DNA of 64,000 nucleotides from Paractinoplanes rishiriensis (GTDB lineage Bacteria; Actinomycetota; Actinomycetes; Mycobacteriales; Micromonosporaceae), in the NCBI RefSeq assembly GCF_016862375.1, contig NZ_BOMV01000007.1, forward strand, positions 372,001-436,000. The letters run 5' to 3'. Under the pieces are notes generated by a model. That model ran no database searches. It saw only the letters and a program-made list of their open reading frames with translations, and was not told the origin of the DNA. Each line of letters opens with the position of its first letter. Within the stretch, counting starts at the first letter, position 1. Of this stretch, positions 55,689 through 64,000 are shown in pieces. The position numbers were made by a program, and so were the translations under genes.

Positions 55689-56067
55689 CCGGGCCGGCGT
55701 CGGCCCGCCAGTAGCCGAGCAGGTCGCCGGTGAGCCAGCGGGCCCGGGCCATCTCGTCGGCCCGCGGTTCCCAGTCCCGGAACGGCAGCAGCGCCACCCG
55801 CCAGCACAGCACGCAGGTGAGATACCAGCCGTACAGCGGCACCACGCCGAGCCAGCCGTCCCGCGGCCGGTACGAGGCGTACGGCGCCAGCACCCGCACG
55901 GCCAGCCCGGACCAGGCGCCGGTGACCAGCCAGTCGAGCAGCCCCTGGCCGGTCCAGCTCTCGATCAGCCCGCCGAGCGTCCACCCCGGCACCACGGCCA
56001 CCGCGAACAGCACCGCGGCGATCAGCGACCGGCCGACCAGCCCGCGAGGCAACGTTGCGCGCTCCAT
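55645..56067 (-). CDS. Small membrane protein (RDD-like topology), unknown function
   Basis: 140 residues, ATG start with no clear ribosome site. Hydrophobic segments at about 14-36 (SLIAAVLFAVAVVPGWTLGG), 45-65 (LVTGAWSGLAVRVLAPYASY) and 72-95 (GWLGVVPLYGWYLTCVLCWR), then a basic, charged tail. I do not recognise a family. Its 3' end overlaps mutT1 on the other strand by 44 bases. Separated from hupB by a terminator. Confidence 0.6.
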   Translation of the reverse strand: MERATLPRGLVGRSLIAAVLFAVAVVPGWTLGGLIESWTGQGLLDWLVTGAWSGLAVRVLAPYASYRPRDGWLGVVPLYGWYLTCVLCWRVALLPFRDWEPRADEMARARWLTGDLLGYWRADAGPVRVATRPKAGPRTR

Positions 56068-56115
56068 GCCCGGACGGTAGGCCCACCGGGCGTTTCCGCG
56101 CTCGGACACACGAAA

Positions 56116-56140
56116 GGCGTCCACCGTAAGGGTGGACGCC
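56116..56140 (-). terminator. Terminator downstream of hupB
   Basis: A 10-bp perfect stem (GGCGTCCACC/GGTGGACGCC) with a five-base loop, followed on the minus strand by TTTCG. It begins 16 bases past the hupB stop. Confidence 0.8.
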
Positions 56141-56156
56141 CGTCGCAGACCCGGTG

Positions 56157-56975
56157 TCAGCGGGTCTTACGTGCGGTGCTGCTGGTCGCCCGGGCGCGGG
56201 CCGGAGTGGCAGCCGCGGCCGTCGTGGTCTTGCGGGCGGTGGTCTTCTTGGCCGCCGCCGTCTTGGTCGCGGTCGCCGCCTTCTTGGCGGGCGCCGCCTT
56301 GGTCACGGACGCCTTCTTGGCCACCGTGGTCTTGGCCGGGGCGGCCTTGGTCGCGGCCGTCTTGGTGGCGGCCGTCTTCTTTGCCGCGGTGGTCTTGGCC
56401 GCCGTGGTCTTGGCCGGCGCGGCCTTGGTGGCCGTCGTCTTCTTGGCGGCGGCCGTCCTGGTGGCGGCGGTCTTGGCCGGGGCGGCCTTGGTGGCCCCCG
56501 TCTTCTTGGCCGCGGTCGCCTTGGTGGCGGTCGTGGCCTTGGCGGCCGTCGTGGCCTTGGCAGCCGTCGTGGTCTTGGCAGCCGTCGTGGTCCGCTTGGC
56601 CGCAGTGGCCTTCGCGGGGGCGGACTTCGCGGCGGTCGCCTTGGTGGCGGTCGCCTTGGTGGCGGGGGTGGTCTTCTTGGCCGGGGCGGCCTTGGCGACC
56701 TTTCCGCTCGCGACCATCTCCCGGAAGGCCGTACCGGGGCGGAACGCCGGCACCGACGTCTTCTTCACTTTCACCGTCTCGCCGGTCCTGGGATTGCGCG
56801 CGGTACGCGCGTTGCGCACCCGCTTCTCAAAGGAGCCGAAGCCGGTGATGGCTACCTTGTCGCCCTTGGCGACGGCGCCCTCGACCTCACTGATGAAGGC
56901 ATCCAGTGCCGCGGTCGCCGTCTTCCGGTCTCCCAGTCGGGCGGCGAGCGCCTCGATGAGCTCGGCCTTGTTCAC
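56157..56975 (-). CDS. hupB: HU-type nucleoid protein with histone H1-like tail (HupB)
   Basis: 272 residues from a GTG five bases after GGGAGGA. Residues 1-92 are a canonical HU domain: [71 protein letters not shown]. The rest (about 93-272) is almost entirely Ala, Lys, Thr and Pro in PAKK/AAKK/ATKA repeats, like mycobacterial HupB but longer in proportion. Such tails bind DNA and RNA non-specifically and are acetylated in mycobacteria. Neighbour of leuD and mutT1 as in Rv2986c. Ends in ARKTR. Confidence 0.96.
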   Translation of the reverse strand: MNKAELIEALAARLGDRKTATAALDAFISEVEGAVAKGDKVAITGFGSFEKRVRNARTARNPRTGETVKVKKTSVPAFRPGTAFREMVASGKVAKAAPAKKTTPATKATATKATAAKSAPAKATAAKRTTTAAKTTTAAKATTAAKATTATKATAAKKTGATKAAPAKTAATRTAAAKKTTATKAAPAKTTAAKTTAAKKTAATKTAATKAAPAKTTVAKKASVTKAAPAKKAATATKTAAAKKTTARKTTTAAAATPARARATSSTARKTR

Positions 56976-57090
56976 GGTATTCCTCCCGAACGTGAGATTG
57001 GCCCATTGCGAGCCATTCTGCGCGCACCGTATGCCCTCTGACCAGCAGACACAAACATTCGTGGCAAAAAAACCCTTGTGTTGCAACGAA

Positions 57091-57122
57091 TTCGCCCTCA
57101 CCGGGGACCCGGTGAGGGCGAA
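57091..57122 (-). terminator. Hairpin terminator downstream of leuD
   Basis: A 14-bp perfect stem (TTCGCCCTCACCGG/CCGGTGAGGGCGAA) with a GGAC loop lies 29 bases past the leuD stop and ahead of hupB. A longer T run (seven T) follows about 15 bases further on the minus strand. Confidence 0.8.
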
Positions 57123-57150
57123 AAACCGTGTGCTGACAGCGTTTTGCTGA

Positions 57151-57738
57151 TCAGGTCACAACCGGCTTGAAGGACGGCCGGCCGGACTCGTACGCGGTGA
57201 TCGTGTCCTCGTGCCGCAGGGTCAGTCCGATGTCGTCGAGGCCCTCCAGGAGGCGCCAGCGGCTGAAATCGTCGATCGGGAACTGCCAGGAGGCGTCGTC
57301 CACCCGCACCTGACGTCCGGCCAGGTCCACGGTGACCTCCTTCTCCGGCTCGCTCTCGCCCAGTTCCCAGAGGGCTTCGACGGCCTTCTGGTCCAGTTGC
57401 ACCGGCAGCAGACCCTCCTTGAGCGCGTTGCCGCGGAAGATGTCGCCGAACCGGGCCGCGATGACCACCTTGAAGCCCCAGTCCCGCAGGGCCCACACCG
57501 CGTGCTGGCGCGACGATCCGGTGCCGAAGTTGGGGCCGGCCACCAGGATCGTGGCGCCCGCGTGCGCCGGGTTGTGCAGCACGAATCCCGGGTCCTCGCG
57601 CCAGGCGCTGAACAGCCCGTCCTCGAATCCGGTGCGGGTGACCCGCTTCAGGTAGACGGCCGGGATGATCTGGTCGGTGTCCACATCGGAGCGCCGCAGC
57701 GGCATGACTTTGCCGCTGTGCGTAACGAACTTGTCCAT
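57151..57738 (-). CDS. leuD: 3-isopropylmalate dehydratase small subunit
   Basis: 195 residues: [100 protein letters not shown]. The GTGSSRQHA swivel-domain loop is the substrate-contacting motif of the family. Forms the isomerase of leucine synthesis with LeuC, encoded 12 bases upstream. Confidence 0.97.
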   Translation of the reverse strand: MDKFVTHSGKVMPLRRSDVDTDQIIPAVYLKRVTRTGFEDGLFSAWREDPGFVLHNPAHAGATILVAGPNFGTGSSRQHAVWALRDWGFKVVIAARFGDIFRGNALKEGLLPVQLDQKAVEALWELGESEPEKEVTVDLAGRQVRVDDASWQFPIDDFSRWRLLEGLDDIGLTLRHEDTITAYESGRPSFKPVVT

Positions 57739-57750
57739 CTGTCTCTCCCG

Positions 57751-59208
57751 TTACCGATCGGCCAGAAGGTCGGAGGGCGCGGCTAGCCTGCCGGCCACCG
57801 CGGTCGCGGCGGCAACCTGCGGCGAGACCAGGTGGGTGCGCCCGCCCTTGCCCTGCCGGCCCTCGAAGTTGCGGTTGGACGTGGAGGCGGCGCGCTGGCC
57901 CGGGCTGAGCGTGTCCGGGTTCATCCCCAGGCACATGGAACAGCCGGCGAACCGCCACTCGGCGCCCGCCTCGGTGAAGATGCGGTCCAGGCCCTCGGCC
58001 TCGGCCGCCTCGCGCACCTGGTACGACCCCGGGACGATCATCATCCGGACGTCGTCGTGCACCTTGTGGCCGCGCAGCACGTCGGCCGCGGCCCGCAGGT
58101 CTTCCAGCCGGCCGTTGGTGCACGAGCCGACGAACACCACGTCCACCGGCACCTCGCGGAACGGCGTGCCGGGCTGGAGGTCCATGTAATCCAGGGCACG
58201 CCGGGCCGCGCTGCGGTCGGTCTCCTCGACGAACTCCTCCGGGTCGGGCACCACACTGTCCAGCGGCGCGCCCTGGCCCGGGTTGGTGCCCCAGGTGATG
58301 AACGGGCTCACCGCGGCGGCGTCCAGGATGATCTCGGTGTCGTACTCGGCGCCCTCGTCGGTCGCCAGCGTCCTCCAGTACGCCACCGCGGCTTCCCACG
58401 CCTCGCCCTTCGGCGCGTGCTGGCGGCCTTCCAGGTACGCGAACGTGGTCTCGTCCGGCGCGATCATGCCGGCCTTGGCGCCCCACTCGATGCTCATGTT
58501 GCAAATGGTCATCCGGCCCTCCATGGAGAGCTTGCGGATCGCCTCGCCGCGGTACTCCACGATGTGGCCGTTGCCACCGCCGGTGCCGGTCTGCGTGATC
58601 AGCGCCAGGATCAGATCTTTCGCCGAGACGCCCGGGCGCAGTTCGCCGACGACCGTGACGGCCATGGTCCTGGGCTTGGCCTGTGGCAGCGTCTGGGTGG
58701 CCAGCACGTGCTCGACCTCGCTGGTGCCGATGCCGAACGCGAGCGCGCCGAACGCGCCGTGGGTGGCCGTGTGCGAGTCGCCACAGACGATCGTCATGCC
58801 GGGCTGGGTGAGACCGAGCTGCGGGCCGATCACGTGCACGATGCCCTGCTGTACGTCGCCGAGCGGCCGGATCTGCACACCGAATTCGGCGCAGTTCTTG
58901 CGGAGAGTTTCGATCTGGGTGCGCGACACCGTATCGGTGATCGTGAGAAGCTCACCGCGACGAGTGTTGAAGGACGGGTCCGCGTATCCGGTCGGGGTGT
59001 TGTGGTCCTCGGTGGCCAGGGTGAGATCCGTGCGTCGCACCCGTCGCCCGGCCAGCCGCAGGCCGTCAAAAGCCTGTGGACTGGTCACCTCGTGGAGCAG
59101 GTGCAGGTCGATGAAGAGCAGGTCCGGTTCGCCCTCGGCGGCGCGCACGACGTGGTCGTCCCAGACCTTTTCTGCCAGGGTTCTCGGCTTCGGAGTGACT
59201 CCCACCAT
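57751..59208 (-). CDS. leuC: 3-isopropylmalate dehydratase large subunit
   Basis: 485 residues. Aconitase-type motifs: [60 protein letters not shown]. The three [4Fe-4S] ligands are the cysteine in VCGDSHT-type/[12 protein letters not shown] and the pair in [18 protein letters not shown] and the next codon GTG are both possible starts. Isomerises 2- to 3-isopropylmalate with LeuD. Divergent from the IclR-family gene only about 50 bases away, indicating direct control. Confidence 0.97.
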   Translation of the reverse strand: MVGVTPKPRTLAEKVWDDHVVRAAEGEPDLLFIDLHLLHEVTSPQAFDGLRLAGRRVRRTDLTLATEDHNTPTGYADPSFNTRRGELLTITDTVSRTQIETLRKNCAEFGVQIRPLGDVQQGIVHVIGPQLGLTQPGMTIVCGDSHTATHGAFGALAFGIGTSEVEHVLATQTLPQAKPRTMAVTVVGELRPGVSAKDLILALITQTGTGGGNGHIVEYRGEAIRKLSMEGRMTICNMSIEWGAKAGMIAPDETTFAYLEGRQHAPKGEAWEAAVAYWRTLATDEGAEYDTEIILDAAAVSPFITWGTNPGQGAPLDSVVPDPEEFVEETDRSAARRALDYMDLQPGTPFREVPVDVVFVGSCTNGRLEDLRAAADVLRGHKVHDDVRMMIVPGSYQVREAAEAEGLDRIFTEAGAEWRFAGCSMCLGMNPDTLSPGQRAASTSNRNFEGRQGKGGRTHLVSPQVAAATAVAGRLAAPSDLLADR

Positions 59209-59257
59209 CTGGACATCCTAAATTCTGGGAGGTATGTTTCGGCTTGTGGGACACAGT

Positions 59258-59944
59258 ATGAGCGGTGTCGGCGTTCTCGACAAGGCGGTTGTCATCCTCG
59301 CGGCGTGCGTCGACGGTGCCAGCCTGGCCGAACTCGTAGACCGTACGAAGCTGCCGCGCGCAACCGCACATCGCCTGGCCCAGGCCCTGGAGATCCACCG
59401 GATGCTGGTGCGTGACACCCAGGGCCGGTGGCGTCCGGGACCCCGTCTCGGCGAGCTGGCGAACGCCGCACCGGACGTTCTGCTGACCGCCGCCGAACCC
59501 CTGCTTTCCGCATTGCGGGACGCCACCGGAGAAAGTGCGCAGTTGTACTTGCGCCGGGCCGACGAACGTATATGTGTCGCCAGCGCCGAACGCGCGAGTG
59601 GCCTCCGGGACACCGTACCCGTCGGCTCGGTCCTGCCGATGACCGCCGGATCGGCCGCACAGATCCTGCTCGCCTGGGAGCCGCCCGAGGCGGTCATGCC
59701 GCTGCTGCCGCGCTGCAAGTTCACCGGCCGCACGCTCGCCGAGGTCCGCCGCCGGGGCTGGGCGCAGAGCGTCGCCGAGCGCGAGGCCGGTGTGGCCAGT
59801 GTCTCGGCGCCGATCCGCGACCGCACCGGCCGGGTCATCGCCGCCATCTCGATAAGCGGTCCGATCGAGCGTCTCGGCCGCCGACCCGGCGAGCGGCACG
59901 CGATGGCCGTGGTGCGGGCCGGGCAACGACTTTCGGGGCTCTGA
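59258..59944 (+). CDS. ndgR: IclR-family regulator of leuCD (NdgR-like)
   Basis: About 228 residues. Start placed at MSGVGVLDKAVVIL because Streptomyces NdgR begins with the same SGVGVLDKA block; an ATG 24 bases upstream is possible but sits on top of its own ribosome site. The helix-turn-helix is SLAELVDRTKLPRATAHRLA, with the wing GRWRPGPRLGELA. The IclR effector domain contains SGLRDTVPVGSVLPMTAGSA and ASVSAPIRDRTGRVIAAISI. Known NdgR proteins control leucine and other amino-acid genes; the shared leuC intergenic region supports the same here. Confidence 0.9.
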   Translation: MSGVGVLDKAVVILAACVDGASLAELVDRTKLPRATAHRLAQALEIHRMLVRDTQGRWRPGPRLGELANAAPDVLLTAAEPLLSALRDATGESAQLYLRRADERICVASAERASGLRDTVPVGSVLPMTAGSAAQILLAWEPPEAVMPLLPRCKFTGRTLAEVRRRGWAQSVAEREAGVASVSAPIRDRTGRVIAAISISGPIERLGRRPGERHAMAVVRAGQRLSGL

Positions 59945-59975
59945 CTTCGTAACATCCGCTCGATAGAGTCACCGC

Positions 59976-62690
59976 GTGCGGCTCTTCGGGCGGTCGGTCG
60001 AGTGTGCGGCGCTCGACGAGGTGATCGCGGGGACGCGAGCCGGGCGCAGCGCGAGCTTGGTGCTGCGCGGCGAGGCCGGCGTCGGCAAGACCACACTGCT
60101 GCGGTACGCCGAGAGCACGTGTCCCGGCGCGCTCTGGATCGGCGGTGTCGAGGCCGAGGCCCGGTTTCCCTATGCGGCCCTGCACCGGCTGCTGATCCCG
60201 TTGCTGGCCGGCCGCGACCGGTTGCCGGCCAGCCAGCGCGCCGCCGTCCAGGTCGCCTGCGGTCTGACCGACGGCCCGCCGCCCGACCTCTACCTGGTGA
60301 GCCTCGCCGCCCTGACCCTGCTGGCCGAGGCACCCCGGCTGGTGGTGGTCGACGACGCCCAGTGGCTCGACCGGGAATCGTTGCGGGCGCTCGCCTTCGT
60401 CGCCCGCCGGTTGCACGCCGAGGGTGTGGTGCTGCTGTTCGGGTTGCGGACCGAGGGTCTCGACCAGCCCGATCTGCTGGCCGGTGTCGAGGTGCGGGAC
60501 ATCACCGGACTCGACCGGGAGGCCGCCGTGGCACTGCTCGCCGGCGTGGTGGACACCCGGCTCGACCCGGCCCTGGCCGACCAGATCGCGGCGGCCACCG
60601 GCGGCAATCCGCTGGCGCTCACCGACCTGGGCCGGGAGCTCACCGCCGACCAGTTGCGCGGCGCCCGGCCGCTGCCCGAGCCGGTGCCGATCGGCAGCCG
60701 CCTCGAGGCGCACTACTCGACCCGGATCCGCGCCCTGCCGGCCCGCACCCGCACCTGGCTGCTGCTGGCCGCGGCCAACGCGGGCGGCACCGACATGCAG
60801 CTGATCGAGGCGGCCCACCGGCTCGGCACCGACCTGGCCGACGCGGCACCGGCCGAGACCGACCGGCTCGTCACCGGGTCGCCACCGGCCACGTTCCGGC
60901 ATCCGCTGGTGCGCTCGGCCGTCTACAACGGCGCCACCTCGGCCGACCGCCGCGCCGTGCACGAGGCGCTGGCCGCGGTCATCACCGGCACCGCCGAGGC
61001 GGACCGCCGGGCCTGGCACCTCGCGGCCGCCGCGGACGGACCGGACGAGGCGGTCGCGGCCGAGTTGGAGCGGTGCGCCGACCGGGCCGGCGCGCGCGGC
61101 GGGCACACCGCGCGGCACACGTTCCTGAGCCGGGCCGCCGAACTGACCCCCGAACCCGGCACCCGCGCGATCCGTCAGGTGCAGGCCGCCGCGGCCGCGC
61201 TGACCGCCGGTGCCTTCGCCCGGGCGCTGCTGCTGCTCGACGCGGTGGACGAGACCGGGCTGCCCGGACCGGCACGCGGCTCGGCGCTGCTGACCCGGGC
61301 GATCGCGGCGGTGAACGCCGGCGTGCCGACCGGGCCGCGGGACGGCGCGGCCATCTGCCTGGCCGCGGCCGAGGCGTTCGGCGACGACCGGGACCGGGCC
61401 CGGGCCGCCGTGATCCAGGCGGTCGAGCAGATGATCGGGGCCGAGCACCTGGCGAGCGTCACCGAGGCGGAGGTGGCCGCGGCGGCCGCCGAACTGGCCG
61501 GCACCGACCTGGACGGACTGCTGCTGGCCGGCTACGCCGCCTGGATCACCGAGGGCTTCGAACGCGGCGTTCCGGCCCTGCGCCGGGCGGTCGCCGCGAT
61601 CACCGACCCGGCCACTCCGGACGAGACGCTGCTGGCCCGGATCGTGATCGGGGTCAACTTCTGCAACCTCATCTGGGACGACGAACCCAAGCAGGTGATC
61701 CTCGAGCGGGCCGAGATGGCGGCCCGCCGCACCGGCGCCCTGCACGCGCTCGATCTGGTGCACTTCCTCGGCGCGATGACCGGCGCGGTGCTCGGCCGGC
61801 TCGCCGACGCCGACCGGCACGACGCGGCCGGCCAGCGCCTGCGCCGATCCATCGGCCTCACCGCCGACCAGGAACTCGTGTGGCGCCATCCGGAGCTGCT
61901 GACCTGGCGGGCGCCACCCGGCGTCCGCGAGACGGTGCGGCCGGCCCTGGAGGTCTTCGAGATGCTGCACCTGGGCGGGATGCAGGCGGTCACCCGGCTC
62001 AGTCTGGCGCTGCTGGACATCGCCGAGGGCGACTACGCGTCGGCCCGCGAGCTGCTCGGCGGGGTGGTCGAGTTCGGCCGGCCGCACCGCTACGCCTGGG
62101 CGCTGCCCGACCTGGTCGAGGCGGCGCTGCGCTCGGGTGACCGGCCGACGGCCATGCTGGCGTACGCCGATCTGGTGTTGACCGCACGGGCCAGCGACGC
62201 GCCCCGGGCCCGCGGGCTGCTGGCCCGCTGCACGGCGCTGCTGGCCGGCGTGGACGAGGCCGAGGAGCACTACCGGCAGGCGATCGAGGAGCTCGCCGGC
62301 ACGCTGGGGCACGGCGATCTGGCCCGTGCGCACCTGCTCTACGGCGAGTGGCTGCGCCGCCGGCGCCGCCGGCGGGACGCCCGGGGCCAGTTGTCCCTCG
62401 CGCTCGCCATGTTCACCGAGGTGCGCGCCGAGGCGTTCGCCGAACGGACCCGGCAGGAGTTGCGCGCGCTCGGCGACAGCGTCCTGGTCCCCGTACCGCC
62501 TTCGGATGAAACGGCCCTGACCCCGCAGGAGACCGCCGTGGCGCGCCTGGCGCGCGACGGCGGCACCAACGCCGAGATCGCGGCACACCTGTTCCTGAGC
62601 GCCAACACCGTGGATTACCACCTGCGCAAGGTCTACCGGAAACTCGGCGTGCGGTCACGCCGGCAGCTGCGCCAGACGTTGCACGACTGA
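59976..62690 (+). CDS. LuxR-family transcriptional regulator, LAL type with AAA ATPase
   Basis: 904 residues from a GTG. An N-terminal AAA/STAND ATPase has Walker A RGEAGVGKTTLLRYAEST (31-48) and Walker B LVVVDDAQWLDRESLRALAF. A long helical, TPR-like middle region (about 360-820) follows. The C-terminal LuxR helix-turn-helix is LTPQETAVARLARDGGTNAE, IAAHLFLSANTVDYHLRKVY, RKLGVRSRRQL. LAL regulators usually activate nearby secondary or degradative genes. It starts 31 bases after the IclR gene and precedes the alpha/beta hydrolase, a plausible target. Confidence 0.92.
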   Translation: MRLFGRSVECAALDEVIAGTRAGRSASLVLRGEAGVGKTTLLRYAESTCPGALWIGGVEAEARFPYAALHRLLIPLLAGRDRLPASQRAAVQVACGLTDGPPPDLYLVSLAALTLLAEAPRLVVVDDAQWLDRESLRALAFVARRLHAEGVVLLFGLRTEGLDQPDLLAGVEVRDITGLDREAAVALLAGVVDTRLDPALADQIAAATGGNPLALTDLGRELTADQLRGARPLPEPVPIGSRLEAHYSTRIRALPARTRTWLLLAAANAGGTDMQLIEAAHRLGTDLADAAPAETDRLVTGSPPATFRHPLVRSAVYNGATSADRRAVHEALAAVITGTAEADRRAWHLAAAADGPDEAVAAELERCADRAGARGGHTARHTFLSRAAELTPEPGTRAIRQVQAAAAALTAGAFARALLLLDAVDETGLPGPARGSALLTRAIAAVNAGVPTGPRDGAAICLAAAEAFGDDRDRARAAVIQAVEQMIGAEHLASVTEAEVAAAAAELAGTDLDGLLLAGYAAWITEGFERGVPALRRAVAAITDPATPDETLLARIVIGVNFCNLIWDDEPKQVILERAEMAARRTGALHALDLVHFLGAMTGAVLGRLADADRHDAAGQRLRRSIGLTADQELVWRHPELLTWRAPPGVRETVRPALEVFEMLHLGGMQAVTRLSLALLDIAEGDYASARELLGGVVEFGRPHRYAWALPDLVEAALRSGDRPTAMLAYADLVLTARASDAPRARGLLARCTALLAGVDEAEEHYRQAIEELAGTLGHGDLARAHLLYGEWLRRRRRRRDARGQLSLALAMFTEVRAEAFAERTRQELRALGDSVLVPVPPSDETALTPQETAVARLARDGGTNAEIAAHLFLSANTVDYHLRKVYRKLGVRSRRQLRQTLHD

Positions 62691-62741
62691 CTACGTGTTT
62701 CGCGGGATTCGCGGGTGGCGACGTTCACCGAGGATCGCCTC

Positions 62742-63530
62742 ATGAAACCCATCGTTCTGGTCCACGGATTCTGGGTCACCCCGCGCAGCTGGGAGAACTG
62801 GAAGGCGCACTACGAGGCCAAGGGGCACCAGGTCGTCGCGCCGGGCTACCCCGGCTTCGAGGCCGAGGTGGAGGCGCTCAACGCCGACCCGGCCCCGATC
62901 GTCGCGCTCACCGTCCCGCAGATCATCGCCCACCTCGAAGAGACCGTACGGGCCCTGCCGGAGCCGCCGATCATCATCGGGCACTCGGCCGGCGGCGCGT
63001 TCACCCAGATCCTGCTCGACCACGGCCTCGGCGCGGCCGGCGTGGCCATGAACTCCGCGCCCACCGAGGGCGTCCGGGTGGTGCCGCTGTCCCAGGTGAA
63101 GTCCACCTTCCCGGTCCTCAAGAGCCCGGCCAACCGGCACAAGGCGGTGGGTCTGACCTACGAGCAGTGGAAGTACGCCTTCACCAACACCTTCCCCGAG
63201 GACGAATCCCGGGCCACCTACGAGCGCTACCACATCCCGGCCAACGGCGGGATCCTGTGGGGCAGCGTGCTCGCCAACTTCCAGCCCGGCCACCAGGACA
63301 CCTGGGTCGACTACCACAACGACAACCGGGCGCCGCTGCTGTTCGTCTCCGGCTCCGAGGACCACATCATGCCGCCCTCGGTCCAGGAGTCGAACTGCAA
63401 GCACTACAAGTCGAACACCGTCACCGAGCGCCGCGAGTACGAGGGCTACGCCCACCTGCTGCCGGCCCAGAAGGGCTGGGAGCAGATCGCCGACGAGGTC
63501 CTCGACTGGGCGCTGGCCCACGCGCGATGA
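62742..63530 (+). CDS. Alpha/beta hydrolase
   Basis: About 262 residues from an ATG eight bases after GAGGA; a GTG at 62715 would add nine residues. The oxyanion region is VLVHGFWVTPRSWENW, the nucleophile elbow GHSAGGAFTQILLD carries the catalytic Ser, the acid is in SGSEDHIMPPS and the His in YEGYAHLLPAQKGWEQ. Typical of soluble esterases and lipases of the Abhydrolase_6 group; substrate unknown. Four-base overlap (ATGA) with the metallo-beta-lactamase-fold gene. Confidence 0.88.
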   Translation: MKPIVLVHGFWVTPRSWENWKAHYEAKGHQVVAPGYPGFEAEVEALNADPAPIVALTVPQIIAHLEETVRALPEPPIIIGHSAGGAFTQILLDHGLGAAGVAMNSAPTEGVRVVPLSQVKSTFPVLKSPANRHKAVGLTYEQWKYAFTNTFPEDESRATYERYHIPANGGILWGSVLANFQPGHQDTWVDYHNDNRAPLLFVSGSEDHIMPPSVQESNCKHYKSNTVTERREYEGYAHLLPAQKGWEQIADEVLDWALAHAR

Positions 63531-64000
63531 CCGGTCTGACCATCACCCACATCGGCGGGCCGACCACGCTGGTCGAGTTCGGCGGGGTGCGGTTGCTGGT
63601 CGATCCGACGTTCGACGCCCCCGGCCGGCGGTACTCGTTCGGCTGGGGGACGTCGTCGGTGAAGACCGCCGGACCGGCGCTGGACGTCGCCGACCTGGGA
63701 CCGCTGGACGCCGTGCTGCTCACCCACGACCAGCACGCCGACAACCTGGACGACGCCGGCCGCCGGCTGCTGCCGTCGGCGCCGGTCGTGCTGACCACGG
63801 TGGCCGGCGGCAGACGGTTGGGGGCGACCGGCCTGGCACCGTGGCAGACCGCCACGGTGGGCGGCGTCGAGGTGACCGCCACGCCGTCCCGGCACGGGCC
63901 GGCCTGGAGCGTGCCGATCGTCGGGCCGACCACCGGTTTCGCGCTGCGGGAGGCCGACCGGGTGGTGTGGATCTCCGGGGACACCGTGGTCTTCCCGGGT
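63527..64000 (+). CDS. Metallo-beta-lactamase-fold hydrolase (partial, C-terminus off the window)
   Basis: 158 residues are visible and the frame is open to the edge. Start MTGLTITHIGGPTTLVEFGG with strand VRLLVDPTFDAPG. The metal-binding motif appears as LLTHDQHADNLDDAGRRLLP (HxxHxDN, as in UlaG-like/RomA-type members rather than HxHxDH). A further histidine follows in ATPSRHGPAWSVPIVGPTTG and an aspartate in VVWISGDTVVFPG. ATG overlaps the hydrolase stop by four bases. Function unknown. Confidence 0.85.
   Translation, partial: MTGLTITHIGGPTTLVEFGGVRLLVDPTFDAPGRRYSFGWGTSSVKTAGPALDVADLGPLDAVLLTHDQHADNLDDAGRRLLPSAPVVLTTVAGGRRLGATGLAPWQTATVGGVEVTATPSRHGPAWSVPIVGPTTGFALREADRVVWISGDTVVFPG

Overview
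The window is very GC-rich and gene-dense. GTG and TTG starts are frequent, and many neighbouring genes overlap by 1-4 bases (ATGA, GTGA, TGATG). Gene content and order point to the chromosome of a filamentous actinomycete, most likely Micromonosporaceae such as Actinoplanes (inference from gene content, not from a database search). Core-gene order follows the known actinobacterial backbone: rsmD-coaD-sepIVA-DUF177-rpmF-plsX-rnc-mutM-smc-ftsY-amtB-glnK-glnD. On the other side it runs recG-DAK2-rpmB-thiL-DUF3515-ddl-gpsA-plsC-cofC-ppk-mutT1-hupB-leuDC-IclR, as in the Mycobacterium Rv2924c-Rv2989 neighbourhood.

Region 1 (1-9711) is an accessory surface-glycan locus, cut by the left edge. It holds a polytopic membrane protein, a small coiled-coil protein, a double GT-B protein, two paralogous ~800-residue proteins joining a GT2 domain to a GT-B-like module, and a membrane-tethered methyltransferase-like protein. 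Region 2 (9748-13916) is nitrogen control: amtB-glnK-glnD behind tandem GlnR-type boxes. Region 3 (13987-23662) holds an APH-type kinase, ftsY, a PhoD-like phosphatase, a PIN toxin with an unusual RAMA-containing antitoxin, a HAD hydrolase, smc and a small coiled-coil protein.

Region 4 (24054-28396) carries a secreted CAP-domain protein and a tightly overlapping three-gene cassette: PelF-like glycosyltransferase, 11-12 TM protein, spherulin-4 family protein. It looks like a minimal Pel-like exopolysaccharide system and is the best candidate for something undescribed. Region 5 (28356-34581, minus strand) is the mutM / PIG-V-like mannosyltransferase / rnc / plsX / rpmF / DUF177 / SepIVA-like / coaD / rsmD block. 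Region 6 (34921-37233) has two consecutive LPXTG-anchored surface proteins, each followed by a strong hairpin terminator.

Region 7 (37259-48577) contains DUF952-recG-DAK2, rpmB, a broken GNAT gene, thiL, an Lrp-type RAM domain protein, DUF3515, ddl, a CX5R phosphatase, a YtrA-type regulator/ABC operon with a 24-bp palindromic operator, and a zinc-ribbon protein. Region 8 (48592-56067) contains a PLP trans-sulfuration enzyme, gpsA, plsC, cofC (coenzyme F420 synthesis), a cold-shock-like protein, ppk and mutT1. Region 9 (56157-64000) contains hupB, leuD-leuC with a divergent IclR regulator, a LAL-family LuxR regulator, an alpha/beta hydrolase and a metallo-beta-lactamase-fold gene cut by the right edge.

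No tRNA, rRNA, CRISPR array, insertion sequence or prophage was seen.
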